Positions 43,901 to 53,041 of a stretch of 64,000 nt of DNA are shown piece after piece. The position numbers were made by a program, and so were the translations under genes. Within the stretch, counting starts at the first letter, position 1. The number at the start of each line of letters is the position of its first letter. The DNA lies in NCBI GenBank assembly GCA_947184155.2, contig CAMXCT020001112.1, forward strand, positions 1,460,001-1,524,000, written 5' to 3'. Below the pieces are notes generated by a model. That model was given only the letters and a program-made list of their open reading frames with translations, had not been told where the DNA came from and made no database searches. The stretch comes from Cladocopium goreaui (Eukaryota > Sar > Dinophyceae > Suessiales > Symbiodiniaceae).

Positions 43901-46900
43901 TTCACCCTGGACTGCGCTTGGGAACAGCTTGATGCCGGTCGGGAGGTTGCTTTTGAACACCCTCGCGACTCTGGGATGTGGGAGGATTCAGCTTTGGAAC
44001 CTCTCATCAATTCACCTTTGATGTCCCAGACCACCTTCGACATGTGTCGCTATAACCTGAGGGCCGTCACGGATGGCGGAAGGCTCAGGAAGCCTACTCG
44101 GGTGGTGGCATCGAATCGTCTGTTGTTGGACGGTTTACGTCTAACCTGTGGTGGTGGCCATGAACATACCGCCACACAAGGAAGAAACACCAGACCTGCT
44201 GGAGTCTACACCAAGGAATTTTGCAGGGCCATCTTCAAGGGCTATGAGAAGATGACACACTCTCTTTGGTATCATCGTGAGGAGCAAACTTGGGAAGCTA
44301 TGCCTGTGGGGACTACTTCGTCTACATCTTCCGCTTCGAGGAGTCCTCCCACGCCACATCAAAGTCACGTTCGAGATGCCCAAGTTCCACCTCGTTCTGG
44401 AGACCAACGACGTGCTGATCACCAACCTGATTCTGATCAACGACCTGGTGCTGCTCTACCTGGAAAAGAAGGAGCTGCAGGAATACATCTGCCCAGCAGC
44501 GTGCCCAACCACATTGCGAAGGCTCTCAAGAGGATCCACCAAGACTTGGGACACCCTTCCAACGCCGACTTGAGTAGACATCTACGTCTTGCCGGTGCTG
44601 GAGATCTAGCAGTGAAGGCAGCACAGGCCATCAAATGTGAGACCTGTTCTCGGCTGACTGGCCCCCGCACCCGACGCCCTGGCCGTGTGGTACGCCCATT
44701 GGACTTCAACCAAGAGGTATGTGTGGACACCATCGCCCTCTACGACGTGGACGGGGGCAAGATCGACGCCATCTCCATTTTGGACGTGGCCACCGGCTAT
44801 CACTTGGTTTGTAGAATCCGCGGACGCAAGTCAGCTGACCTGCTCCAAGACTTCATGGATCATTGGGTCCAATGGGCGGGCCCACCTTTACAGGTGACTT
44901 GTGATGAAGAACGAGGCCTGATGAAAGAGTTCACTGACGGCCTCGACATGCTGGGGATCCGATCAAGGTACACTGCAGGACAAGCTCATTGGCAAAATGG
45001 GGCTGTCGAGAGACAGAATCAGTGGTTCCGGGCTATATGGGAACGAGCGGTTGCACATTCCCAAACAAAATCCGAGGAGGTTGACTATGCACTCGCGATG
45101 ACCTGCGCAGCCAAGAACAACTTGCGCCGCCACCATGGATACTCTCCGGCACAATGGCTCTTCGGCTCAGAACCACGTACTGGGGATGCCATGCTGGATG
45201 AGAATGAAAAGCTATTTCAGCTCGAAGAACTACGCACAGAAGATGACCTCTGGCGTCGCAAACAACAGATTCGCTATGCTGCCCGCATAGCCTTCTTGGA
45301 GTCACAAGCCGATGCTGCAACCAAACGAGCTCTACTTGGACGCTCTCGAGTATATCCTGGGCCTTTCTCGGTGGGCGACTATGTGTACGTCTTCAGGGTC
45401 AACAAGACGGCTGGAGGTAAAGCTCGACAACGGCAGAATGTAGGTGAATGGATCGGGCCAGGTGTGGTCATTGGAAAAGAAGGTGAATCCTATTGGATCT
45501 CACGTGGGGGCCGTTGTGTCCTCTGTGCAGGCGAACATCTACGTCCCGCTGAGTCTGAGGAGCTTGGCCAGGCCTTTCAGACCCAAGCTCTCAAGGATGA
45601 CCTGATGCGGGTGGTCCAGAACCTCAAGGACGAAGACAATGATGAGGTCTTCGCCGATGCGACTGACCCTCCCCCGCTCAACAAAAGAGCGGTTGAAACA
45701 CAACTGGTTCCAGAGCGTCGGGTCACAACCAAAGGGACGGTGAGAATGCTGAAGAGGCCAGTTCCTCAACCTAGTGATGACCAACCTGGCCGCATATCAC
45801 CTGCTCAACAAAATGCACAAGATCTTGAAGCCATCCCCGAACGTGATGTCGAGGACGCGCTGGATGATGCTGTGAACCAGGCCTTTGTGGTCGAACGCCG
45901 AGCTCCTCGAAGCACCATCAAGCAGCTCGACAAGGAAGTCAAGTGGGAAGAAATCCCAGAAGATGAGAAGTACCTCTATCTCGAGGCTGAGAAGAAACAA
46001 TGGGATGAACACCTCCGCTATGAGGCAGTTCGGGTACATCCTCCTGAAGATGCTGGTCTTCTCCGAGCCAAGGTCCCCGCCAACAGGATCTTGAAAGCTC
46101 GTTTTGCTTACAGAGACAAGAATGTAGCAAAATGCCGGGAGGACCCAACCATACCGGCAAAAGCAAAAGCCAGACTATGCATTGGAGGTCATATGGACCC
46201 TGACCTGCAGAAAGGCGAGATCAACACTGAGGCCCCTACGGCTTCCAAGACATCGATGTTCACATTGCTTTTCTTGGCCGCCCAATTTGGCTGGCGACTT
46301 GCTGCTGGAGATGTGGAGGCTGCTTTCCTCAACGGCATTGAGTCCAAGCGCAACTTGTACTTTGAGCCTCCCAAACGCGGGCTCCCTGGAGTCGAACCAG
46401 GCTCCTTGGTGGAAATCGTGAAAGGGGTCTGCGGCCTCTCGAACAGTCCGAGGCTTTGGTGGGACAAGCTGGCTGGGGAGCTGAAGAATCTCGACATCAT
46501 TGTCAACGGCATCCAGCTCCGCTTGGCACACCATGATTTTGACCCATGTCTTTTTCTTTTGCAAGAACGGGACGATCCCAACAAATTACGTGGCGCCTTG
46601 ATCACCCACGTGGACGACCTGCTGATCGCCGCGCCACCTGGTGAGATACAACAACTGATGAAGGGCCTCTCAGCGATCTTTCCCATCGCTGAGTGGGAGC
46701 AGGGCAACTTCGAATACACGGGCTCTACGATCACCCAGTATGACGACGTGATTGAGGTGCACCAGAAGTCGTACATTAACTCCCGCTTGGAGACTGTCGA
46801 GTTCCCGGCTGTGTACAACCTCGACGACCCGGCAGATGAGGTCACCAAGCAGGATAACATGAGCACTGTGGGGGCTTTGTCGTGGCTGGCATCACAAAGC

Positions 46901-47695
46901 CGACCTGACTTCCAAGCTGGTGTATCACTTGCACAACGAAAACAAAAGTCTCCAACCTACGGAGACGTGAAGGAGACAAACCGTGTGGTCAAGATGGCCC
47001 AAGCTGGCAAGGATGAGCCCTTGCGGTTCACCCGGCTTACGGATGACCCTAGCAAACTGCTGCTTCTGGTATATCACGACGCAGCCTGGGCCAACGTGCA
47101 ACCTGACCCCGTCGTTGAACCTCATGAAGCAGATGATGCACAAGGACAAGGGGTCTATTCCCAACTTGGCCACGTGATGTTGATGACAACACGGGATGCT
47201 CTTGAAGGAGCTCGTTGCCCGTCTATGGTCGTTGGATGGAAGTCCCAGGCCTGCCCCCGGGTGTGCCGCAGCACCTTTGCAGCTGAAACAATGGCGGCCC
47301 TGGGTGGATGGGAAGATGCTCTGGCATTCAGAGCCTATGTGGCCGGGGCTCTCCGACCAGGCGTGGCCACCACCCGTGAGGAGATGTCCAGAGACCTGTT
47401 CCCTATCGTCTCTGTGACGGACTGTAAGTCCCTCTACGACAATGTCCACCGTGTCGGTGGCCCTCGTGCTCCCACCGAGAAGCGCCTCTTAGTCGATTTG
47501 ACTGCTTTGAGGCACATGGTCAACGACGAATACCAGAGGTGGGGCCGAGAACTACCTGGTGCAAAGACCCTTCGTTGGGTGCCAACTAAGTCACAGTTGG
47601 CTGACATCCTCACCAAGGTCGTGAACGACGCAAAGCAGTGGTGGTGGAATGTGAGGTGGACGGATCTGCCATTTAGTGCAAGTCCAACAGTATAG
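40955..47695 (+). CDS. pol: gag C-terminus and pol polyprotein, element 2
   Basis: Part of one open frame, 40829-47695 (2288 codons; the first ~40 are out of the real gag frame). Positions counted from 40829: capsid end 45-110; zinc knuckle CSACGEKGHWHKDPIC at 192, with six instead of four residues before the last Cys; protease motif VDCACSRTL with Asp 239, where D-C-A replaces D-T/S-G; methyltransferase-like domain 928-1144; integrase zinc site (IHQDLGHP, then CETCSR) 1230-1276; core with VDTIALYD, CDEERG and NGAVERQ (D, D, E) to 1393; RT 1755-1965 with AGDVEAAFLNG and HVDD at 1927; RNase H with YHDAAW, FAAETMA, VTDCKSLYD and QLADILTK. Integrase, RT and RNase H look intact. Residues about 515-787 of this frame are probably an out-of-frame reading (see the 42370-43190 entry). 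Confidence 0.9.
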   Translation, partial: HQQLKEVGCVLPSVCCAWWYIDKLRMDNAAELNLLSSVGNQYELIRLQEAAVVQDRMNRRIWEQRKVDTKKNQVYVAEIEDTPDDEEDPEDLELYDLEETTEVDDDETHEAYVAFQNAKAKYSSMLKARGTTSPQSREESLQKAKARSYCSACGEKGHWHKDPICPKNKQTSTTAPHTTHIAYYTNGQMADLEVIVDCACSRTLAGPEWVKAYMKKADQCGVPYFVMRQNETFKFGGPKVYPSTRAMVCFLCLQGKWFVVKVAIVATHVPLLLSRPVLAALGMQFKLDTNEANFTSLDLEDVALSFTASGHPCAEAVSFSGQPPAWPDLVDWSVTEIHIPVRSERREAYMASAASEGIGMLFYPKVKFQVQEFLCRDVLPVETFMHWWNGQPPSRDFWIETEEYMYRIHVTPRRTLFDPSNWQTSQTELRDLLLQRLGTCRESTCIPCHARCHHIVVEHSWKEDHGPRAEFLWIGRSRFQRNAQAAPRSLSSTAHVHEGNDYLAMEDEARGVGGVSREAGGLGEGRMDSARTEGNTDRTARDPRDAQSEGEGPHSAYFGRAEGQVHGRRDCHARQQADPGATDEALEGELTPDRGRGGLLWHVQGLPLQGGQREVLGVGDARGGCQSSALLGFGTPGQVGTSPLHYAWNWFKAIGTRGGSSCAAAQGSIPGAEGQHADERGDVVETVKDFKDETLGDGGIERVLGGGMGDGRSYQGHGGEVGDPTTDQGDRGQAGGQGQGSPSKSKLKKKAYWQKVDELREMRRSMRHEALWMATNDSAEEDLPEKDIVELYDPDTIEADEYDINNDGLPKVNLNYPSDYDLVRNLPAKRMKRASRKRVTGWAQRALTCLCTTLVALASPVAEELKEVVVEPLHDAYLAVSGHRPQEETVSLLELFAGSAHLTGYFAAKGHNVLEPRDIVYGHDLFDRRQQVSVLDNIHKMKPRLLWVALPCTKWSPWQRLNYAHRRQQLRRERAKQRKLMKFTLDCAWEQLDAGREVAFEHPRDSGMWEDSALEPLINSPLMSQTTFDMCRYNLRAVTDGGRLRKPTRVVASNRLLLDGLRLTCGGGHEHTATQGRNTRPAGVYTKEFCRAIFKGYEKMTHSLWYHREEQTWEAMPVGTTSSTSSASRSPPTPHQSHVRDAQVPPRSGDQRRADHQPDSDQRPGAALPGKEGAAGIHLPSSVPNHIAKALKRIHQDLGHPSNADLSRHLRLAGAGDLAVKAAQAIKCETCSRLTGPRTRRPGRVVRPLDFNQEVCVDTIALYDVDGGKIDAISILDVATGYHLVCRIRGRKSADLLQDFMDHWVQWAGPPLQVTCDEERGLMKEFTDGLDMLGIRSRYTAGQAHWQNGAVERQNQWFRAIWERAVAHSQTKSEEVDYALAMTCAAKNNLRRHHGYSPAQWLFGSEPRTGDAMLDENEKLFQLEELRTEDDLWRRKQQIRYAARIAFLESQADAATKRALLGRSRVYPGPFSVGDYVYVFRVNKTAGGKARQRQNVGEWIGPGVVIGKEGESYWISRGGRCVLCAGEHLRPAESEELGQAFQTQALKDDLMRVVQNLKDEDNDEVFADATDPPPLNKRAVETQLVPERRVTTKGTVRMLKRPVPQPSDDQPGRISPAQQNAQDLEAIPERDVEDALDDAVNQAFVVERRAPRSTIKQLDKEVKWEEIPEDEKYLYLEAEKKQWDEHLRYEAVRVHPPEDAGLLRAKVPANRILKARFAYRDKNVAKCREDPTIPAKAKARLCIGGHMDPDLQKGEINTEAPTASKTSMFTLLFLAAQFGWRLAAGDVEAAFLNGIESKRNLYFEPPKRGLPGVEPGSLVEIVKGVCGLSNSPRLWWDKLAGELKNLDIIVNGIQLRLAHHDFDPCLFLLQERDDPNKLRGALITHVDDLLIAAPPGEIQQLMKGLSAIFPIAEWEQGNFEYTGSTITQYDDVIEVHQKSYINSRLETVEFPAVYNLDDPADEVTKQDNMSTVGALSWLASQSRPDFQAGVSLAQRKQKSPTYGDVKETNRVVKMAQAGKDEPLRFTRLTDDPSKLLLLVYHDAAWANVQPDPVVEPHEADDAQGQGVYSQLGHVMLMTTRDALEGARCPSMVVGWKSQACPRVCRSTFAAETMAALGGWEDALAFRAYVAGALRPGVATTREEMSRDLFPIVSVTDCKSLYDNVHRVGGPRAPTEKRLLVDLTALRHMVNDEYQRWGRELPGAKTLRWVPTKSQLADILTKVVNDAKQWWWNVRWTDLPFSASPTV
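42370..43190 (+). CDS. SAP-like region of element 2 in the alternative frame
   Basis: Over this stretch the +1 frame (open from ATG 42348 to a stop at 43196), not the long pol frame, looks like real protein. It reads KREELVASLERLGVSVRAEW, a SAP-like helix pair, then LTLDELKDKCMAEGIV, a second one, then GMYKGYLYKEVNEKYLEWAM, which resembles a small domain seen at the C-terminus of exonuclease-X-like proteins, and a charged coiled tail (EDRIKDMEARLAILRQIKE). The pol frame over the same bases is Gly/Arg/Ser-rich and featureless. SAP motifs bind DNA. Shifts at about 42370 and 43190 cancel, so the overall ORF stays open. Confidence 0.65.
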
Positions 47696-47703
47696 TTATG
47701 GAG

Positions 47704-47822
47704 TGTCAATTTGACCCCATTGGACTTGCACCTGCCATATGAAGGCTCACGAGTTGTCCCAACTTGAGAAAAGGGAGTTTCGCTTGTGACTGGTTGTAGT
47801 GCCCCTACTTGTTGTGTTTACA
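47704..47822 (+). repeat. 3' LTR of element 2
   Basis: Identical over 119 bp to the 5' LTR; preceded by TTATGGAG as the only candidate polypurine tract. Confidence 0.97.
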
Positions 47823-47827
47823 GTAAC

Positions 47828-48660
47828 CATTGTGGGAAAATGAGGTTTGAAACCATCGATGATTCTGATTGTTATTATAATTATGAGTAGGAGTAGGAGT
47901 AGTAGTAGTAGTAGAAGTAGTAGTAGTAGTAGTAGTAGTCGTCGTGGTAGTGGTAGTGGTGGTAGTAGTAGTAGTAGTAGTAGTGTATTGTAATTTTCAT
48001 TTTTCGATTTTATCATAATGACACTATGATTCAAGTATTATATTTATTATCACGGTTATGCTGGAATGATAAAAAACATAATACCAAATTCCCAACATTT
48101 CTGTTCATGAACCCTGAATCCCTGACTTGTTGGCTGATCTTGGGTTCACTTACGCTGATATAGATATAAGTATTATCGGATTGTCCTGAAGTTCAATTGT
48201 TAATATGAAATAGGCGTCAAACCCCTCACATCAATTGGCTATAGACCTAACGCTATGCTGAATTGAGCTAATTCAGGAACCTGAACCATCAAAAACAAAG
48301 GGATGGTGAGCCAAACAAAACGAATACTGAGAGTGGGTAAAGATACAAAATGAACAAAATTGCAAAACCGAATCCAGTTCGGTTTTCCAAATTTTGGTGA
48401 AAAAATGTTGGGCCAACACATTCACCGACTTGCATTTGGACAGTTTGTGTTTCTTCAATTTTGCAGTAATTCAGTGTAGTTTACAAGTCCAAATCAAAAT
48501 ACAAGAGCTAGAGAGTTTTGCAAGAGTCCCACAAAGATGCAGTGATGGCTTAAGTGATCTTATGTGTTTATCAATATGTATAGGTGAAAGAACTGATTTT
48601 TTCGAAGAGTTGCATGGAAGATGAAAATTGGTTGTTGGATGTTGTTGGTATTTGGTGGTT
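47828..48660. other. Non-coding stretch right of element 2
   Basis: Microsatellite followed by AT-rich sequence; nothing coding recognised. Probably intron of the transporter gene. Confidence 0.45.
47885..47985. repeat. GTA/TAG trinucleotide microsatellite
   Basis: About 30 TAG-type triplets with GTC and GTG interruptions, about 60 bases downstream of element 2. Confidence 0.95.
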
Positions 48661-48663
48661 CAT

Positions 48664-50545
48664 TTGTATGTAAAGCTTGGCAACTCGATGCTGTCCCCAG
48701 TTTCCACATCAAACGCCAAGCAGCAAATTAGTTGTGTCGCTCCGCAAATCATCACGTACGCGGCCAACCAAAGGCTTGTATCAGCCTGAGCCATTGTGAG
48801 GAATTTCACCCCTGGTAAGCAGAAAAACACATTAAGACATTAAGATATATATATATATTGTGATAAATATGCAATGCATACCTATGCCTATGTTATGTCA
48901 AATACAATATATTTGGACACAGCATTGTATGATATATATATATGTATATATTGATATCACATATACATGCATGCATATATGTGTAGATGTAGATATATAT
49001 GATATATGTAAAGATATTGTTTTACATAATTATATGTATAATCTATATGTATCTATATGTGCTATAATAATATATGCTAATAATCAAGAATTCTAAAAGA
49101 TCTAGAGCCACCACACTGCAGGAGAAGTCGCTGTATTAAGCCGCTCTGCCTCTTGAGGCAGGATGGATAAGGCGAAACCTTGGCGTCCAACACACCGAGG
49201 ATTGGTGATGGTTTGCTTCGTGTGGGAAAAAAACATGAATAACACTCACGAAAATCGAACTTAGATCATAATAAATCATATGTTCAATTGATTTATGTTG
49301 TTTTTTGTTATCGTTTTTTCTTTTTTTTTCCGGAAAAGTTTGAAATAACTTTGGAATGGCTGGTTGATATTCCTTTGGATCAAATAACAATGATAGCAAG
49401 GCATGGTATGACGCCATTCAACCCATGGACAACCAGCCGTCCAAGTTTTTGGTCCCAACAGATTGGAAGTCTTACCACCATGGTTGTCCTGAGATCCAAT
49501 CTGTGTTCCAAATTGCAGCAATCTTGGGTGGAGAATTCTTGAAGATCCATTTTCAGATGATTTTTGATGATCCATTTTGATGATCAGATCCATTTAGAAT
49601 TCTTGGGTGGTACCTTATTTTCAGATCCATTTTGATGATTTTTGATGCAGCTGCGAAACTGGTGGTGATCATGGAATAGATCAGCTGGTAGCTGGTAATA
49701 CACAGCCAGGAGCACGTACCTAGCGCCAGATCAGGGGCAGCCGGTTATTGCGCCATGGATGATCTGGCCATAGGACGATAAGTGATCCTATGAGTCAAGG
49801 AAACCACCTGAACACTGGGTAATGATCAACTGCCTGAAAATCTTATTCGAAATATATTAAGGTGGTATGAAGAAATCCAAAAATTGGTGGTTTACCCCAT
49901 TGCCTCACCATTTTTGGGATTTATTGTGTAATATTATACATATATATAATATATGAGCTATATATACACAATACTAGGTTTTTGCAGGAGGGTCTAAATC
50001 GCCACGGCCATTCCATTTTGGATTCGTTGAATCTTGGCCAAGATTATCCAGTGTTTTTTCCAGTGTTTTTTCCAGTGTTTTTACAGTTAAATCAACTCTT
50101 CCCCAAATGAAAATTGCTATGCATTTACCATACATCAGTGGTCAGACATCCTGTTGAAACGGTAGGTTTCTCCTTGACTTTATGGCCAGCACATCGCTGT
50201 GCCTCGTCTCCTCCGGACCGGTTTCGGTGGCCGGATGGTGTTGTAGCTCTCCTGAGGCTTGCAATGGCAATGGAAAATGGCTGGGCTGGATTTGAGACCC
50301 AAAATTTTGGGCTTGATGTTTATTGAAGATGTTTAATGGGTTTTAATTGAATCAAAATTTGAGGTCAGCACATTCCCAAGGTCCAGCCCGGGTTGGGGCT
50401 CCATGGGCTCCTGTAAGTCCTGACATAAGTCTCCGTGTTCTCCCGCCATGGGTGAATGACATGAAGTTCACAAACTACCGCCGAGCCCAAACGCCCGCGC
50501 TGTTGGGACCGCAACTGGACACCAGACCTGGAATGGGAATGAAGA
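48664..50545 (-). CDS. Probable 5' exons of the transporter gene
   Basis: At 48810-48672 the minus strand reads a hydrophobic exon (DTSLWLAAYVMICGATQL) that would suit TM2 of the MFS transporter. At about 49705-49612 another hydrophobic exon (SWLCITSYQLIYSMITTSF) would suit TM1; it lies in the left copy of the direct repeat and continues a few codons past the copy's edge. A third stretch preceded by an acceptor-like AG lies at about 50525-50480. If these join the exons at 39.8 kb, Copia element 2 lies inside the connecting intron. The 48.8 kb exon runs into a stop about 15 codons after the hydrophobic segment, so it must splice earlier, or it is the 3' end of a separate gene. Exon limits and membership are inferred from hydrophobicity and order only. 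Confidence 0.4.
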
Positions 50546-50548
50546 TGA
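49638..50548. repeat. Left copy of ~0.9-kb direct repeat flanking the GT92 gene
   Basis: Starts ATTTTTGATGCAGCTGCG and ends near AATGGGAATG. Matches 52163-53041 with a few percent substitutions and small indels (for example an extra TTTTCCAGTG unit near 50060). It contains the hydrophobic exon at about 49705 in what seems its original context. Confidence 0.95.
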
Positions 50549-50605
50549 GAAGATGAGAAGATGTGAAGATGAGAAGATGTGAAGATGTGAAGATATGAAG
50601 ATAAT
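50541..50605. repeat. AGATGTGA minisatellite
   Basis: Tandem AGATGAGA/AGATGTGA units starting exactly where the left ~0.9-kb repeat ends. Confidence 0.85.
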
Positions 50606-50806
50606 TGACAGATCCCCCTATTAGAAGAACCCTTCGCTCAGCATGGAAAGGTCATTTAGAAAGCTTACCTTGATGTGCGATTCTCTGCAGCACTCTGCTA
50701 CAAAAAGTATATAATAAACATCTGGCGATTGTAAACATGAAAAGCGTGCTTTAGGCACTGTTTTTCTTCGTCCAAGGTCCCGGCGCGCTCAACATCACAA
50801 CACCTA

Positions 50807-52165
50807 CTAGCAGACCACCAAGTACTGTGCCGGTTGTGGAGAAGCCTCACTGAATCGCTTGAGTAAAGCTGGAAGTTTCTGTCCAAATCGTTGTTCAATG
50901 GCTTCTGTCAACTTGTCAGCGTCAGAGACCAAGTGGTCGTCGTAGGTTTTGGCCTGTGGATCTCCGTGGGGAATGCGATAGTGATGGACGTAGCCGATGC
51001 TTTCGTTGAGCGAAATGTGTTCGGTCGGCACAGAGGACACCACGGTGGCCATTATGTCCGGACTCATTGGGATCACCAAAGAACGCTTTGTTTTGGGGTC
51101 GAAGTCCTTGAGCCAATGCCACCAGGCGTCGTTCGCCAGATGCACGTTGTAGACGTATTTCGGCAGCGCCTCCACGGTGTCCGGTTGCCCCAACCGTTCC
51201 TGCAGATGCGCCTCACGCCACGGCGAAGCAATCTCCAACGTGCCAGTCGCAGAACGAGCAAAATGATATCGTTTGAAGGAAATGCTGTGAATTTCCTCAG
51301 GACTTTTGTTGTGAAATCGAGCGATGGCATCCCAACCTGTTCTCAAATAATCTTGTGGAATCTTGCCATCTGGAAACATATTGCCATTGTTGAGGTGGAA
51401 GTACTCGTCGAAGTCAAAGGAAGGGATGACCCAAGTGGCATGGCTTTTGGCCCGACACAGGCAATCACGAATCACCCAGTCGAAATGCCGACCGCACATA
51501 TCCAAACTTTTATCTCGTGGATACTGCGGCACATCGACATGGATCCTTGTGGCCAAGCCAGCTTTCAGGTAGGGCATCAGGACTTCCTTGACGGCATCCT
51601 CGGTTCCCTTGAAGGTGTAGACAAAAAAGTGGTCGATCCCATGCAACAGAGAAAATTCAAGCCACTGCACCATGTCTTTGACCGTCCTCCCGTAATTTTC
51701 GGGATGGGAGCTTGAGACGTAAGCATCGCGAGCACAGGCGACTGAGTGATACTGTTTCACCATGCCAGGTTTTCTTCTCGTCCGAACCTGTCCAATGTTG
51801 CGTCCATTTTGATCCTCCAAAAACACGTCGAAAGTCTCTTTCTCAGCCTCCCCCAAGGGCCAATCACACAAGAGAATGCTGCGATGAACACGGGCTTGGG
51901 CCAAATGCGCCCTATTGGGTCCAGAGCAAAAAAAATGTGTGATTCTGCAGTAGATGCAAATCGGTGTCCAAGGTCGTCAAGAAAGCAATGAAATTGCCAT
52001 CTTCACCAAAACTGGGAATGACGCTGAAGAACTCCAAGAAATTGCCGTCGGCAAGAGCCACCTTGTTGGGCGGCGGCAGAATTGCCAAATCCTGTGGCGA
52101 AGTCCACTCCGTCACGTGCGAATTTGCGGTGGCAAAGACTCTGGGAATGTCTTCTGGTGGCCATT
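50807..52165 (-). CDS. Glycosyltransferase family 92-like (DUF23) protein, 5'-truncated or frameshifted
   Basis: Main frame 51904-50807 is a 365-codon intronless stretch. It has the GT92 layout: VQWLEFSLLHGIDHFFVYTF, then a PYLKAGLAT block, a C-x3-HFDW-x5-CL region, and the acidic motif FDFDEYFHL, corresponding to the D-x-D-E metal/nucleotide-sugar site. GT92 enzymes transfer sugars, often galactose, in the Golgi; donor and acceptor here are unknown. Coding continues upstream in another frame (52165-51936; WPPEDIPRVFATANSH, then DLHLLQNHTFF). The two parts are offset by one base at a run of eight T (51935-51928), so this is a frameshift or a homopolymer error. No ATG precedes the upstream part. 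It begins at the edge of a duplicated block, so the true 5' exon may have been lost or replaced. It ends YLVVC, then a stop. Being intronless among intron-rich neighbours, it could be a retrocopy. Confidence 0.7.
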
Positions 52166-53041
52166 TTTGATGCAGCTGCGAAATTGGTGGTGATCATGGA
52201 ATAGATCAGCTGGTAGCTGGTAATACACAGCCAGGAGCACGTACCTAGCGCCAGATCAGGAGCAGCCGGTTATTGCGCCATGGATGATCTGGCCATAGGA
52301 CGATAAGTGATCCTATGAGTCAAGGAAACCACCTGAACACTGAGTAATGATCAACTGCCTGAAAATCTTATTAGAAATATATTAAGGTGGTAATGAAGAA
52401 GTCCAAAAATTGGTGGTTTACCCCATTGCCTCACCATTTTTGGGATTTATTGTGTAATATTATATATATATACACAATACTAGGTTTTTGCAGGAGGGTC
52501 TAAATCGCCACGGCCATTCCATTTTGGATTCGTTGAATCTTGGCCAAGATTATCCAGTGTTTTTTCCATGTTTTTCCAGTTAAATCAACTCTTCCCCAGA
52601 TGAAAATTGCTATGCATTTACCATACATCAGTGGTCAAAAATCTTGTTGAAACGGTAGGTTTCTGCTTGGCTTTATGGCCAGCACATCGCTGTGCCTCGT
52701 CTCCTCCGGACCGGTTTCGGTGGCCGGATGGTGTTGTAGCTCTCCTGAGGCTTGCAATGGCAATGGAAAATGGCTGGGCTGGATTTGAGACCCAAAATTT
52801 TGGGCTTGATGTTTATTGAAGATGTTTAATGGATTTTAATTGAATCAAAATTTGAGGTCAGCACATTCCCAAGGTCCAGCCCGGGTTGGGGCTCCATAGG
52901 CTCCTGTAAGTCCTGACATAAGTCTCCATGTTCTCCCGCCATGGGTGAATGACATGAAGTTCACAAACTACCGCCGAGCCCAAACGCCCGCGCTGTTGGG
53001 ACCGCAACTGGACACCAGACCTGGAATGGGAATGTAGATGA
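52163..53041. repeat. Right copy of ~0.9-kb direct repeat flanking the GT92 gene
   Basis: Second copy, 2525 bp from the first. Its left edge abuts the GT92 reading frame directly, so the duplicated transporter exon is cut here and joined to GT92 sequence. Confidence 0.95.

Larger units (their letters stand above)
40004..47827 (+). mobile_element. Copia element 2: 7.8-kb LTR retrotransposon with target duplication
   Basis: The element proper is 40009-47822, flanked by the 5-bp target duplication GTAAC (40004-40008 and 47823-47827). Its 119-bp LTRs are identical base for base, so it inserted very recently. Very short LTRs and a pol stop only nine bases before the 3' LTR make it compact at its ends, yet the polyprotein is long. 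Gag, protease, a spacer with SAP-like motifs, a methyltransferase-like domain, integrase, RT and RNase H are present. GC content is clearly higher than in the surrounding AT-rich DNA. Breaks: TGA at 40539-40541, a -1 step near 40955, and compensating shifts near 42370 and 43190. It lies antisense, probably in an intron of the transporter gene. Confidence 0.97.

Noticed and set aside
44277..44573. 98-codon ORF in the alternative frame before integrase of element 2
   Set aside because: The pol frame there leads smoothly into the integrase zinc site; the alternative has no motif.
46189..46866. 225-codon minus-strand ORF in the RT region of element 2
   Set aside because: Antisense shadow of a clear reverse transcriptase.
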